Notes under the pieces: model-generated
Told to the model about the DNA's origin: nothing
Database searches by the model: none
Seen by the model: the letters and a program-made list of their open reading frames with translations, nothing else
NCBI GenBank assembly: GCA_026125795.1
Contig: JAHCKM010000001.1
Coordinates: 1,240,001 to 1,304,000, forward strand
Source of the DNA: Burkholderiaceae bacterium
Lineage (GTDB): Bacteria; Pseudomonadota; Gammaproteobacteria; Burkholderiales; Burkholderiaceae_C
Direction of reading: 5' to 3'
DNA length: 64,000 bases
Translations under genes and position numbers: made by a program
In this document: in pieces, positions 47,892-57,421 of the stretch
Position numbering within the stretch: position 1 is the stretch's first letter
Layout: each line of letters starts with the position of its first letter

Positions 47892-49052
47892 ATGCTCGAC
47901 GATGATTCGAAGGCGGCGATCACGCGCCGATCGATCCTGGCCCTGACGATCGCTGCTTGGGCTGCGCCCGCTGCGGCTGCCGAGCCCGGCGTCAGCGCGA
48001 CGGAAATCATCATCGGACAAAGCATCACGCTGCAAGGCGGCAAGAACGACTATGGCGTTGCAGTGATGGAAGGCATCAAGGCATGTCTCGACCAGGTCAA
48101 TGCAGCGGGCGGCGTTCACGGCCGCAGGATCGTGCTGCGCACCCTCGACGACATGAACAGCTCGACGCAGGCCGAGGCAAACGCGCGCAAGCTGGTTGCT
48201 GAGCAGGGCGCCTTCGTTCTGTTCGGGTCGATCGAGGGAGGCCCTTCGACTGCAGTGATGAAGGCTGCGATCGACATGAATGTGCCGTTCTTCGGCCCGA
48301 TGGCCGGCTCGCCGGGATTGAGGCGACCTCATCAACCGCTGGTCTTCCCCGTGCGCGCAGAGCACCGCGAAGAGTTCCGCGCGCTGATGAATTACGGCCG
48401 TGAGCGCGGCATGAGACGGGTGGCGTTTCTGCATTCCGATTCGGAGGTCGGACAGGCCCACTTGGCCAACGTCGAGTTGCTTGCCAAAGAACTGGGCATG
48501 CAGGTCGTCGCGGCACAGCCGATCAAGTCCGAGGTCGACGACGCGCAGCTCGACACGATCGTGCGCCGCCTGTCTGCCTCGCAGGCGCAACTGATGTTCA
48601 ACCACGGTTCAGCTGGCATCTACGAGCGGCTGATACGCAAAGCACGTACCGCCGGGGTGAGTACCGTCTTCATGGCGATCAACTCGGGGTCGTCACAACT
48701 CGCGCACAAGCTTGGCCCACTGGCATCCGGCATGGTCTTCGCGCAAGTGGTACCGAGCCCTTTTTCGCGATCCACTCAACTCGCGCGCGACTACCAAGAC
48801 AGCTTCCGCAAAGCTGGGCCGGACAAAGCGTTCTCCTACGGCAGCCTGGAGGGCTGGCTGACAGCTCGTGCGCTGGTCGCCGCGCTGACCCAGGCCGGTC
48901 CGGGGTTGAGCCGCCAACGATTCGTGGCCGCGCTGTACGAGAAGAAGATCAGCGTTTCGGGCTATCCGTTGCTGTACGCACCGGGCGAGCATCGCGGATC
49001 GACTTTCGTCGACCTCGCGATGTTCACCAGCGACCAGCGCTTCATGCACTGA
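47892..49052 (+). CDS. ABC transporter periplasmic binding protein (branched-chain amino acid type), orphan
   Basis: The 386-residue protein has a signal that looks Tat-like (ITRRSILALTIAAWAAPAAAA) and a type I periplasmic fold: IIIGQSITLQGGKNDYGVAVMEGIKACLDQVNAAGGVHGR, LFGSIEGGPSTAV and VAFLHSDSEVGQAHL. Such proteins bind amino acids, amides or aromatic acids for LivHMGF-type import, or feed sensor kinases. No permease or ATPase genes are adjacent. ATG at 47892 has GGGGAG 8 bp upstream. Confidence 0.87.
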   Translation: MLDDDSKAAITRRSILALTIAAWAAPAAAAEPGVSATEIIIGQSITLQGGKNDYGVAVMEGIKACLDQVNAAGGVHGRRIVLRTLDDMNSSTQAEANARKLVAEQGAFVLFGSIEGGPSTAVMKAAIDMNVPFFGPMAGSPGLRRPHQPLVFPVRAEHREEFRALMNYGRERGMRRVAFLHSDSEVGQAHLANVELLAKELGMQVVAAQPIKSEVDDAQLDTIVRRLSASQAQLMFNHGSAGIYERLIRKARTAGVSTVFMAINSGSSQLAHKLGPLASGMVFAQVVPSPFSRSTQLARDYQDSFRKAGPDKAFSYGSLEGWLTARALVAALTQAGPGLSRQRFVAALYEKKISVSGYPLLYAPGEHRGSTFVDLAMFTSDQRFMH

Positions 49053-49395
49053 CTCGTTTGGTCTTCTAGCAGGATGCGGTGCCGTGTCGCTCGGCATCGG
49101 CATCGGCAGTCTCGGCGCATTGGCGAGGCATCGCCATGTGCCACGCCTACACCGCGGGTTTAGAACAAGCGCATGGCGAACAGCCGTCACGGCAGCTTGA
49201 GAGATCTCGGAGTGGCATTCAGTCTGGTTCGGACGGCCGCAGGGTCACGCGCACTTCGACTCACAATGTTGGCATGCGCTGGCCGGACGTTCCGAACCCG
49301 AGAAAGCGTTTGGCGACTCGTGACCCGCGGCCCGCGGGTGCGGCCGCGCTTCGGCTCGGCCCGTGCACCCGCGGCGAGGTGGGCCGCCTGTGCGA
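49053..49395. other. Gene-free stretch before the MFS gene
   Basis: No gene is seen in 343 bp. It contains G+C palindromic segments (CCCGCGGCCCGCGGG near 49325) and a short AT-richer part around 49190-49270. No FNR-like dyad is present. Confidence 0.45.
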
Positions 49396-50694
49396 ATGAA
49401 GGCGCTCGCGCAGGGGCCCTTTGGCACGCGCAGCTTCCGCTACCAGTGGCCGGCAGACCTGTGCACGGCGTGGGCGCTGGAGATGGAAACCTTGATCCTG
49501 GGCTGGTACGTGCTGGTCGAGTCCGGCTCGGTGGTGCAGCTGACGATCTTCGGCGCCCTGATGTACGGGGGCACGCTGCTTTCCCCGGTGCTGGGCACGG
49601 TGGGTGACCGGCTGGGCCTGCGTCGTGTGCTGACGGCCATGCGAACGGCTTACGCCCTGCTGGCCGGCGTGATCCTCGTGTTGGTCGCCAGTGGCAACCT
49701 GGGTCCGGTTAGCGTACTGACCGTGGCGTTTCTCGTCGGGTTGATCAAGCCCTCGGACATTGGTCTGCGCACGGCCTTGGTCAGTGCCACCGTTCCAGCC
49801 ACGCAGCTGGTGGCTGCCATGGGGATCTCTCGCACCACGCAGGACTCGGCACGCATCGGTGGCGCGCTCGCCGGCGCCGGCTTCATGGCGAGCCTGGGCA
49901 TGGCGAGTGCCTATGTGGCCATCGTCACGCTGTACCTCATCGGCACGGTGCTCACACTGCGATCCGGCGGCGCGCAAAAGGCGGCCTCCGCGGCGCCCGC
50001 GGGCAGGGGCGGCGCGGCGGTGGCCAGCCCCTTGCACAGCGCAGCCGCACCGCTGCCTCCTCGCGCATCGCCCTGGAGCGACCTGCTGGAAGGCCTCAAG
50101 CATGTGTGGCAGACGCCGCGTTTGCGCGCCGCGATGTCGCTGGCCGCCCTGGTCAACCTGTGCGCGTTCCCGCTGAGCGGAGGGCTGATGCCCTACATCG
50201 CACGCGACGTCTTTGGTTTGGACCAGCAAGGCCTGGGCTGGCTGGTGGCCAGCTATGCCACAGGTGCCTTGTTGGGATCGCTGGGCATGAGCGCCTTCGG
50301 TGTGCACCTGCGGCCGGCCCGCACGATGCTGGTCGCTTGCGTGGCCTGGTACCTGTGCCTGCTGGGCCTGGCGTTCCCCATCGGCGCACCGATGGCCATG
50401 GCGCTGTATGTCGCCGCAGGCCTGAACCAGAGCCTGAGCATGGTGGCCCTGTCGATCATCCTGCTGCGCACCAACAATGAACGGTTCCGCGGGCGCGTGA
50501 TGGGCGTGCGGATGTTGGCCATCTACACGCTGCCGATCGGCCTGCTGGTGTCGGGGCCCATTGTTGCGGCGGTTGGATTTCGTGGATTGGTGGTGCTCTA
50601 CGTCGGCCTCGGGCTTGCGCTCTTGGCATCCATCGCGCTCGCCTGGCGCAACGAGTTGCTGCTGCGCAGCGCCCCCGCCAACGCTCTGTTGTGA
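49396..50694 (+). CDS. MFS transporter (MFS_3/enterobactin-exporter-like)
   Basis: The 432-residue membrane protein has about ten to twelve segments. GDRLGLRRVLTAM between segments 2 and 3 is the MFS loop motif, and RGRVMGVRMLAIYTLPIGL in the second half fits the MFS_3 family. The central loop is an Ala-rich, non-conserved stretch (~195-235). Exporters of this branch move siderophores or drugs. ATG at 49396 is chosen over a possible start at 49363. It lies 132 bp upstream of marR on the same strand. Confidence 0.87.
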   Translation: MKALAQGPFGTRSFRYQWPADLCTAWALEMETLILGWYVLVESGSVVQLTIFGALMYGGTLLSPVLGTVGDRLGLRRVLTAMRTAYALLAGVILVLVASGNLGPVSVLTVAFLVGLIKPSDIGLRTALVSATVPATQLVAAMGISRTTQDSARIGGALAGAGFMASLGMASAYVAIVTLYLIGTVLTLRSGGAQKAASAAPAGRGGAAVASPLHSAAAPLPPRASPWSDLLEGLKHVWQTPRLRAAMSLAALVNLCAFPLSGGLMPYIARDVFGLDQQGLGWLVASYATGALLGSLGMSAFGVHLRPARTMLVACVAWYLCLLGLAFPIGAPMAMALYVAAGLNQSLSMVALSIILLRTNNERFRGRVMGVRMLAIYTLPIGLLVSGPIVAAVGFRGLVVLYVGLGLALLASIALAWRNELLLRSAPANALL

Positions 50695-50766
50695 CGGCTG
50701 CGGTGCGTACAGCGGGCGCCGCGCAAAGGCCCTGGTGCGGATCAGGAATTGCTGCACAGGCAGAAT

Positions 50767-50778
50767 TTGCCTAGGCAA
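50767..50778 (+). promoter_or_regulatory. MarR-type operator
   Basis: TTGCCTAGGCAA is a perfect 12-bp palindrome fitting the MarR consensus TTGCC-N2-GGCAA known from the E. coli mar operator. A half-site TTGCC follows at about 50782. It lies 48 bp before the marR ATG and probably mediates autorepression of the marR-emrAB operon. Confidence 0.65.
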
Positions 50779-50826
50779 TCATTGCCATGCCAAGATGGTG
50801 TGCCACCGAAGCCCATCGCTGCTGCC

Positions 50827-51321
50827 ATGTCGCCCACCCCGCTGAAACCCCGCACGCTGTACGACGGCCGTCGCTACGAGGTCTCCGAAAGCGTCGGATA
50901 CCTGTTGTTCAACGTCATGACGCAGATGCGCCGGGAGGTCGAGAAGCGCATGGCGCAGCATGGCCTCACCGACGCGCAATGGAAGCCGCTGTGGATGGTG
51001 AGGATCGGCCGCGCCACCACCGCGATCGAGCTGGCGCGTGAGATGGACATCGATGCCGGCGCCATCACGCGGATGATCGACCGCCTGGAATCCAAAGGGC
51101 TGATCGAGCGCGTGCGTTCCGAGGCCGACCGTCGGGTGGTGCACCTGCGGCTCACCGAGGCCGGCGATGCGGTGGCCAGGAAGGTGCCCTACGTGCTGGC
51201 CGCCGTGAACAACGACTTCCTTCGCGGCTTCAGCGAAGCCGAGTGGAAGCAGCTGCGCCGGCTGCTCGGCCGCATGGCCGACAGCGGTGCGGCGCTGCAG
51301 GCCGACAGCGAGGCCGCATGA
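50827..51321 (+). CDS. MarR-family transcriptional regulator
   Basis: The 164-residue dimeric repressor has a winged helix at ~65-130: WKPLWMVRIGRATTAIELAREMDIDAGAITRMIDRLESKGLIERV then SEADRRVVHLRLTEAGDAV, the family wing. It probably represses the emrAB genes behind it and is released by a drug or phenolic ligand. ATG at 50827 follows the operator by 48 bp. The stop overlaps a 22-codon frame (ATGA). Confidence 0.92.
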   Translation: MSPTPLKPRTLYDGRRYEVSESVGYLLFNVMTQMRREVEKRMAQHGLTDAQWKPLWMVRIGRATTAIELAREMDIDAGAITRMIDRLESKGLIERVRSEADRRVVHLRLTEAGDAVARKVPYVLAAVNNDFLRGFSEAEWKQLRRLLGRMADSGAALQADSEAA

Positions 51322-51386
51322 AGCCGACGCTGACGTTCCCCGACACCGGCGGCGGCGCGCTGCCGCAGACCACGGCCGTGCGCTGA
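51318..51386 (+). other. 22-codon open frame between marR and emrA
   Basis: It starts with ATG overlapping the marR stop and ends 24 bp before emrA. It begins MKPTLTFPDTGGG. In many marR-emrAB operons an outer-membrane efflux gene stands here, so this may be the scar of a deleted one, or a coupling leader. Both are inference. Confidence 0.25.
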
Positions 51387-51409
51387 GCGCGCGGCTTCGG
51401 AAAGTCCAC

Positions 51410-52693
51410 ATGGCACCAGAAGCGTCTTCTTCCAATGACGGCAACGGCGCCGGCTCCAGACGCAAGCCGGCGCTGCTCGCCGTGACCGCGCTCGTGGCGG
51501 CCGGCGCGCTCGGCTACGGCGCGTACTGGGCCCTGGTGCTGCGGCACCAGGAGTCGACCGACAACGCCTACGTGCAGGCGCCGGTGGTGCAGATCACGCC
51601 GCAGGTCGCCGGCACCGTGCTCGCGGTGTTGGTCGACGACACGGACGTGGTCCAGGTCGGGCAGCCGCTGGTGCGCCTCGATCCTGCCGATGCCCGCCTG
51701 ACGCTCGAGCGCGCCGAGTCGCAGCTGGCGCAGACGGTGCGCGAGGTGCGCACGCTGTACGCCAACAATGCCGCCCTCGACGCCACCATCAAGCTGCGCG
51801 AGGCCGACGTGGCGCGCATGCAGGCCGACGTGGCGCGCGCCAGCGACGACGTGACGCGCCGCCGTCCGCTGATCGCCACCGGCGCGATCGCCCGCGAGGA
51901 GATGCACCACGCCGAGGCCACGCTGGCCGCCGCACAGAGTGCGCTGGCGGGCGCGCGTTCTGCGCTGGCCGCCGCGAGAGAGCAGGCGGCCAGCAACCGC
52001 GCGCTCACCGACGGCACCCGCGTCGAGAAGCACCCCAGCGTCGAGCGCGCCGCTGCTGCGGTGCGCGAGGCCTGGCTTCACGCGCAGCGCAACGAGCTGC
52101 CGGCACCGGTGGCCGGCCAAGTGGCGCGGCGCACGGTGCAGGTGGGCCAGCGCATCACGCCGGGCACGCCATTGATGTCGGTGATCCCGCTCGATCAGGT
52201 CTGGGTCGAGGCCAACTTCAAGGAGGTGCAGCTGCGCGACATGCGCATCGGGCAACCGGTGAGTCTGAAGGCCGATCTCTACGGCAGCCGCGTCGAGTAC
52301 GACGGCCGGGTCGCCGGTGTCGGCGCCGGCACCGGCGCGGCCTTTGCACTGTTGCCGGCACAAAACGCCACCGGCAACTGGATCAAGGTGGTGCAGCGCG
52401 TGCCGGTGCGCATCGAACTGGATCCGAAGCAGCTGGCTGCGCATCCGCTGCGCGTGGGGCTGTCGATGGAGGCCACCGTCGACCTGCACCAGACCTCGGG
52501 CGCGCCGGTGCTGAGCGCGCAGCCGGCGCCGCGCGCCAGCAGCCAGACCGCGGTGTTCAACACGCCGAGTGCCGAAGCCGACCGCCGCGTGCACGACATC
52601 ATCGCCGCCAACCTGGGCCGCCCGCTGCAGCGCACGGCTCCGGTGACCGTCGCGCCGGCGATCGGCGCGGCGGCATCGGTGAGCCGGCACTGA
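51410..52693 (+). CDS. emrA: EmrA-type membrane fusion protein
   Basis: The 427-residue protein has an N-terminal anchor (LLAVTALVAAGALGYGAYWALV), TDNAYVQAPVVQITPQVAGTV, a coiled-coil of about 130 residues rich in Ala/Arg/Glu, and VEANFKEVQLRDMRIGQPVSL. This is the EmrA/HlyD pattern. It links the inner-membrane EmrB to an outer-membrane channel. The gene is followed by emrB after 3 bp. Confidence 0.92.
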   Translation: MAPEASSSNDGNGAGSRRKPALLAVTALVAAGALGYGAYWALVLRHQESTDNAYVQAPVVQITPQVAGTVLAVLVDDTDVVQVGQPLVRLDPADARLTLERAESQLAQTVREVRTLYANNAALDATIKLREADVARMQADVARASDDVTRRRPLIATGAIAREEMHHAEATLAAAQSALAGARSALAAAREQAASNRALTDGTRVEKHPSVERAAAAVREAWLHAQRNELPAPVAGQVARRTVQVGQRITPGTPLMSVIPLDQVWVEANFKEVQLRDMRIGQPVSLKADLYGSRVEYDGRVAGVGAGTGAAFALLPAQNATGNWIKVVQRVPVRIELDPKQLAAHPLRVGLSMEATVDLHQTSGAPVLSAQPAPRASSQTAVFNTPSAEADRRVHDIIAANLGRPLQRTAPVTVAPAIGAAASVSRH

Positions 52694-52696
52694 GCC

Positions 52697-54310
52697 ATGG
52701 CTGTTGCGCAGGCCGCCGACGGCACGGCCCCTTTGCCGGCATCGGCGCCGGCGCGGGCTAGCGCTGCGGCGGTGGCGTTCCCGCCGCTGCAGGGCGCCGA
52801 GCGTGCGCTCGGCACGCTGGTGCTGTCGCTGGCCACCTTCATGACGGTGCTCGACACGTCGATCGCCAACGTGTCGATCCCGGCCATTTCCGGCGACCTC
52901 GGCGTCAGTCCGAACCAGGGCACCTGGGTCATCACGTCGTTCGCGGTGGCCAATGCCATCTCGGTGCCGCTGACCGGCTGGCTGACGCTGCGCTTCGGCC
53001 AGGTGCGGCTGTTCGCCGCCAGCGTGCTGCTGTTCGTGCTGGCGTCGTGGTTGTGCGGGCTGGCACCGAACATCGAGTCGCTGATCGCGTTTCGCGTGCT
53101 GCAAGGCGCGGTGGCCGGGCCACTGATCCCGCTGTCGCAGACGCTGCTGCTGGCGAGCTACCCTCCGGCGATGGCCGGCACAGCGATCGCGCTGTGGGGC
53201 ATGACCACCCTGGTGGCCCCTGTGATCGGCCCGCTGCTCGGCGGCTGGATCACAGACAACTTCAGCTGGCCTTGGATCTTCTACATCAACGTGCCGGTGG
53301 GGCTGCTGTCCGCGCTGTTCACCTGGTCGATCTACCGCAGCCGCGATCCCGGCCCGCGCAAGGTGCCGTTCGATGCGGTGGGCCTGGTGCTGGTGGTGCT
53401 GTGGATCGGCGCCTTCCAGATCATGATCGACAAGGGCAAGGAGCTCGACTGGTTCGGCTCGACGCAGATCGTCGCGCTGGCGATCGTCGCGGCAGTGGGC
53501 TTCCTGTACTTTCTGGCCTGGGAGCTGACCGAGCGCCACCCGATCGTCAACCTGCGGCTGTTCGCGCAGCGCAACTTCCTGGTCGGCACGGTCGCGTTGT
53601 CGGTTGGCTACGGCCTGTTCTTCGGCAACGTGGTGCTGTTGCCGCTGTGGTTGCAGCAGTGGATGGGCTACACCGCCACCTGGGCCGGCATCGCGCTGGC
53701 ACCGGTGGGACTGCTGGCGATCCTGCTGTCGCCGTGGGTCGGCAGGAACGTCGCCAAGCTCGACCCGCGCACGCTGGCGACGGTGGCCTTCGTCGGCTTC
53801 GCGCTCGTGTTGTGGATGCGCTCGAACTTCAACACCAACGCCACGGTGTGGGTGGTGCTGATCCCCACCCTGCTGCAAGGCGCCGCGATGGCGTTCTTCT
53901 TCATCCCGCTGCAGTCCATCGTGTTCAGCGGCCTGAAGCCGGAGCAGCTGCCGAGCGCATCCGGAATGTCGAACTTCGTGCGCATCACCGCTGGTGCCTT
54001 CGGCACCTCGGTGTTCACGACGTTGTGGGACAGCCGCGCGGCGCTGCACCACGCACAGCTGACCGAGCAGATCCACCGCGGCAACGACGCCGCGATGCAG
54101 GCGCTGCAGCGCCTGGGCGGCGCTGGCTTGAGCCCCGAGCAGTCGAGCGCGATGGTCAATCGCCTGATCGACCAGCAGGCCTACACGATGGCGGCAACCG
54201 ACCTGTTCTATCTGTCGGCGCTGCTGTTCCTGGCACTGGTCGGGCTCGTGTGGCTGGCGCAGCCCAAGGTTGCCGGCGGCACGCCGGCCGAGGCCGGCGG
54301 CGCGCACTGA
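52697..54310 (+). CDS. emrB: EmrB-type DHA2 family drug/H+ antiporter
   Basis: The 537-residue MFS protein has about 14 membrane segments. LDTSIANVSIPAISGDLGVSPNQGTW is the DHA2 signature at ~52-77, GWLTLRFGQVRL the loop motif, and WFGSTQIVALAIVAAVGFLYFLAWE a middle segment. It expels hydrophobic compounds using the proton gradient, with EmrA. No outer-membrane factor is encoded in the operon. Confidence 0.93.
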   Translation: MAVAQAADGTAPLPASAPARASAAAVAFPPLQGAERALGTLVLSLATFMTVLDTSIANVSIPAISGDLGVSPNQGTWVITSFAVANAISVPLTGWLTLRFGQVRLFAASVLLFVLASWLCGLAPNIESLIAFRVLQGAVAGPLIPLSQTLLLASYPPAMAGTAIALWGMTTLVAPVIGPLLGGWITDNFSWPWIFYINVPVGLLSALFTWSIYRSRDPGPRKVPFDAVGLVLVVLWIGAFQIMIDKGKELDWFGSTQIVALAIVAAVGFLYFLAWELTERHPIVNLRLFAQRNFLVGTVALSVGYGLFFGNVVLLPLWLQQWMGYTATWAGIALAPVGLLAILLSPWVGRNVAKLDPRTLATVAFVGFALVLWMRSNFNTNATVWVVLIPTLLQGAAMAFFFIPLQSIVFSGLKPEQLPSASGMSNFVRITAGAFGTSVFTTLWDSRAALHHAQLTEQIHRGNDAAMQALQRLGGAGLSPEQSSAMVNRLIDQQAYTMAATDLFYLSALLFLALVGLVWLAQPKVAGGTPAEAGGAH

Positions 54311-54411
54311 GTGCGGAGACATGGCCCGTTCGGCCGAGCAGTCGGCAGTCGCTGTGCTCTCGCCTTCACCGGCACAGACCGGCGTCGGTGCCGGCCCGGA
54401 TTCGCGGCGAA

Positions 54412-55563
54412 TCAGCCCGAGCCCGGCGCGCCCTCCAGTGCCACGCACGTGGATCGCGCCGCCTGTCGTTCGCGCGCCTGGTCCGCCATGGGGTCGCGAT
54501 ACAGGCTGACGCAGCCCCGACCGCGGGCCTTGGCGTCGTACAGCGCGAGGTCGGCGCGTTTCAGCGTGTCGTCGGCGCTGGTCGTCGGATCGTCGATGAT
54601 GGCAACGCCCACGCTCGCGCCCACCTGCAGGGAGTGGCCCTGCAGCACGAACGGCGCACCGATCGACGCGATCAAGCGGTCGGCTGTCGCTTGCGCCGCA
54701 GCCGGCTGGGGCGCCCCGGTCTGGATGATGGCGAACTCGTCACCGCCAAGGCGTGCCACCAGGTCGCCCTCGCGGATGCACTGGCGAAGCCGCTGACCCG
54801 CTGCGCGCAACAGCTCGTCGCCCACCGGGTGGCCGAGCCCATCGTTCACGGCTTTGAAGCGGTCCAGGTCCACGCACAACACGGCCACCGGTGCGGTGGC
54901 GCTGGCCGTCGGCAATGCTTCGTTGAGCCGCTCTCGAAAATGCAGCCGGTTGGGCAGTGACGTCAGTGCGTCGCTGCGCGCCAGGCGCTCGATCTCGGCC
55001 TGGACCCGCCGGTGCTCGGTGATGTCGGCATGCGTGGCCACCCACCCTCCGTCGGGCATCGGCTCGTGGTGAATCTCGAACACGCGGCCGTCGCGCAGCG
55101 TGACCACGGTGTCGGAGCGCTGGTTGGCCGCAGCGATGCCTTCGCGCCAGGCGACGTATTCGTCACGCGCGATGGCCGGCATGGCACCGGTGCTGAACCG
55201 GTGATCGAGGATCTGGGCCAGCGTGGTGCCGCGGCGCACCAGCTCAGGCGTCAGGCCGTACATCGTTGCATAGCGGTTGTTGCAGACGATCAGGCGACGC
55301 TGTCCGTCGAAGAAGCACAGGCCTTGCGAGATGTTGTTGATGGCGGTTTCGAAGCGCAGGTGCTCGGCTTTCTGTTCCGCCTGCATGGCATCCCACTCGC
55401 GCAGCAGGTGGCTTCGCAGCAGGATGCCGGCAGCACCGGTGGCCAACGCGAGGATGCCGATCACGAGCGCATGGCCGCCGCCCAGCGCCGCCAGCAGCAG
55501 CCCGGCCGGTGCCATCGCACATGCGGCGGTTGCCGGCCACTTGAGGGTACTGCGCGTGAACAT
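54412..55563 (-). CDS. PAS-GGDEF diguanylate cyclase
   Basis: The 383-residue protein has two N-terminal membrane segments (AMAPAGLLLAALGGGHALVIGILALATGAAGI), a PAS domain (INNISQGLCFFDGQRRLIVCNN, ~65-180) and a GGDEF domain from about residue 190 with the active-site GGDEF at 273-277. An inhibitory I-site RxxD (REGD) lies five residues before GGDEF. It makes cyclic di-GMP, with product inhibition expected. Start ATG at 55563. The open frame extends far upstream on this strand only by chance. Confidence 0.9.
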   Translation of the reverse strand: MFTRSTLKWPATAACAMAPAGLLLAALGGGHALVIGILALATGAAGILLRSHLLREWDAMQAEQKAEHLRFETAINNISQGLCFFDGQRRLIVCNNRYATMYGLTPELVRRGTTLAQILDHRFSTGAMPAIARDEYVAWREGIAAANQRSDTVVTLRDGRVFEIHHEPMPDGGWVATHADITEHRRVQAEIERLARSDALTSLPNRLHFRERLNEALPTASATAPVAVLCVDLDRFKAVNDGLGHPVGDELLRAAGQRLRQCIREGDLVARLGGDEFAIIQTGAPQPAAAQATADRLIASIGAPFVLQGHSLQVGASVGVAIIDDPTTSADDTLKRADLALYDAKARGRGCVSLYRDPMADQARERQAARSTCVALEGAPGSG

Positions 55564-55690
55564 CGGGGCTTTCGGGACTGACGCCGTCCATGGATTTTCG
55601 GCGCCGGCGCCGTGCCTTGAAGTGCAGTGCATGGCGCCACTCGTGCGGTATGGCGCGATCACCAGCAGATCGCCGGCATTCAAGGGCGGG

Positions 55691-56743
55691 CTACGCGAGC
55701 TCCTGCAGCGCCTGCAGCGCGTGGCCGACATAACGCTGCGCCAGCGGCGCCCAGCGCTGCGGCGTGCGCGGTTGCGGATCGAGCAGATGCGCCATCGCGA
55801 GCCGGGCGCGCAGCAAGGCGCGATAGGCGGTGTAGAGCTGCCACAGCGCGCTCGGCGCCGCATCGTCGTGCAGCGCCGTGGCACAGCGATCGAGCAGATG
55901 CCGCACGACGCAGGGCGCCCCGGCGAGCGTGCACTCGAGTGCGAGGAAAGCCAGCTCGTCGAGCGGGTCCACCTGGCGCAGCCTGGCGTTGAACTCCAGG
56001 CAGTCGAACACCACCGGCGGCTGCAACAGACAGATGTGCTCGGGCCGCAGATCGCCGTGCCCATCGACGATGCGGCCGGCGCGCGCGCGCTGCGCCAGCA
56101 GCCCGGCATGGCGCTGCAGCGCGGCGTCGAGCCGGTCCAGCGCCTCGGTGGCGCCGTCGATGCGGAACTGCGGCCGCAGCAGCACCTCGCGGCTGATCGC
56201 CTGCTCGCGCTGGAAGCGCAGCGTGTACTCGGCGCCGTCGATCGCCACCACCGTGGCGCCACGATAGAACGTTGACAGCAGGTCGGCAACCGCGTCGATC
56301 TCGCGCGCCTGCAGCGCGCCGCCGGCGATCACGCGATCGAGCATGCGCCCGGCCGGCAGCCGATGCATCCACACCAGCCAGTCGAGCGTCGCGGCCTGCG
56401 GATCGGCTTGCGCCTCGGGCACCAAGCTCAAGGCGCCGGCGCGCCATTGCAGCACCATCAGGCCGCGGTAGATGCCGGGTGCCAGGCGTGCATTGAGGCG
56501 CACCTCCTCGCGGCACGCCGCTTCGCGCGCCGCCGGGGTCGAGAAGTCGAGGAACGGGTAGCGCACCGGCTTCTTCAGCTTCAGCGCCTGCGTGCCCGCC
56601 AGGAACACCCACGACATGTGGGTTTCGATCGTCTGCACGGTGTCCACCGGCGGGCCGGCGTATACATGGGCCTGTGCCGTGCCGAGAAAGCGCACGCAGG
56701 CCGCGCTGTCCGGCATCGGCGGGCACGGCGCGTGCTGCGCCAT
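55691..56743 (-). CDS. APH-family phosphotransferase-like protein (COG2187 type)
   Basis: The 350-residue protein has IETHMSWVFLAGTQALKLKKPVRYPFLDFS at the N-terminus, VDGHGDLRPEHICLL (the catalytic Asp of the Brenner-like HGD motif) and PPVVFDCLEFNARLRQVDPLDELAFLALE, as in COG2187. In other genomes this domain is fused to a P-loop kinase. Substrate unknown. It follows the phosphoribosyltransferase with a 6-bp gap and is the last gene of the operon. Confidence 0.83.
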   Translation of the reverse strand: MAQHAPCPPMPDSAACVRFLGTAQAHVYAGPPVDTVQTIETHMSWVFLAGTQALKLKKPVRYPFLDFSTPAAREAACREEVRLNARLAPGIYRGLMVLQWRAGALSLVPEAQADPQAATLDWLVWMHRLPAGRMLDRVIAGGALQAREIDAVADLLSTFYRGATVVAIDGAEYTLRFQREQAISREVLLRPQFRIDGATEALDRLDAALQRHAGLLAQRARAGRIVDGHGDLRPEHICLLQPPVVFDCLEFNARLRQVDPLDELAFLALECTLAGAPCVVRHLLDRCATALHDDAAPSALWQLYTAYRALLRARLAMAHLLDPQPRTPQRWAPLAQRYVGHALQALQELA

Positions 56744-56749
56744 CGACGA

Positions 56750-57421
56750 TCAGGCCGAGCGCTCGCGCGAGGCCGGTGCCGCAGCCGCCGCAGCGAGCGC
56801 CGCGATCACTTCATCGTCGGACACCTGGCGGAAGTCGTCGTAGTGCGCACCGACGGCGTAGAACGCCGGCGGTTCCGACAGGCACACGAGATCGTCGACC
56901 AGCGGATCGATCTCGAGCAGTGCGCGCGTCGGTGCCACTGGCACGGCCAGCACCACGCGGGCCGGGCGGCGCGCGCGCAGCGCCTGCAGCGCCGCACGCA
57001 CCGTGGTGCCGGTGGCGATGCCGTCGTCGACCACCACCGCGGTCTTGCCCTCCACCGCCATCGCTGCGCGACCACCCAGGTAGGCCGTGCGGCGTCGCGC
57101 GAGCTCGGCACGCTCGCGCTGCGCCTCGCGTTCGACATAGGCTTGCGGCGTGCCGGTGATGGCCATGGTCTCTTCATCGAGCACCAGGCCGCCGGGTCCT
57201 TCGGCGATGGCGGCCACGGCCAGCTCGCGCTGGTCGGGCGCGCCGATCTTGCGCACCAGCAGCAGGTCAAGCGGCGCGCCGAGCGCGTGCGCCACCTCCA
57301 CCGCCACCGGCACACCGCCGCGCGGCAGCGCCAGCACCACCGGATCCACCGGCTTGAGGGCGAGCACCGCGTGCGCGAGCCTGCGGCCGGCGTCGCGCCG
57401 GTCGGCAAAGCGCATCGTCAT
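56750..57421 (-). CDS. Phosphoribosyltransferase
   Basis: The 223-residue protein has VLALPRGGVPVAVEVAHALGA and DLLLVRKIGAP, then the PRPP motif TAVVVDDGIATGTTVRAAL and PAFYAVGAHYDDFRQVSDDEV, the pattern of the conserved phosphoribosyltransferase family usually beside or fused to a dienelactone-hydrolase-like protein. ATG at 57421 overlaps the hydrolase stop (ATGA). It needs PRPP. The base or acceptor is unknown. Confidence 0.85.
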   Translation of the reverse strand: MTMRFADRRDAGRRLAHAVLALKPVDPVVLALPRGGVPVAVEVAHALGAPLDLLLVRKIGAPDQRELAVAAIAEGPGGLVLDEETMAITGTPQAYVEREAQRERAELARRRTAYLGGRAAMAVEGKTAVVVDDGIATGTTVRAALQALRARRPARVVLAVPVAPTRALLEIDPLVDDLVCLSEPPAFYAVGAHYDDFRQVSDDEVIAALAAAAAAPASRERSA

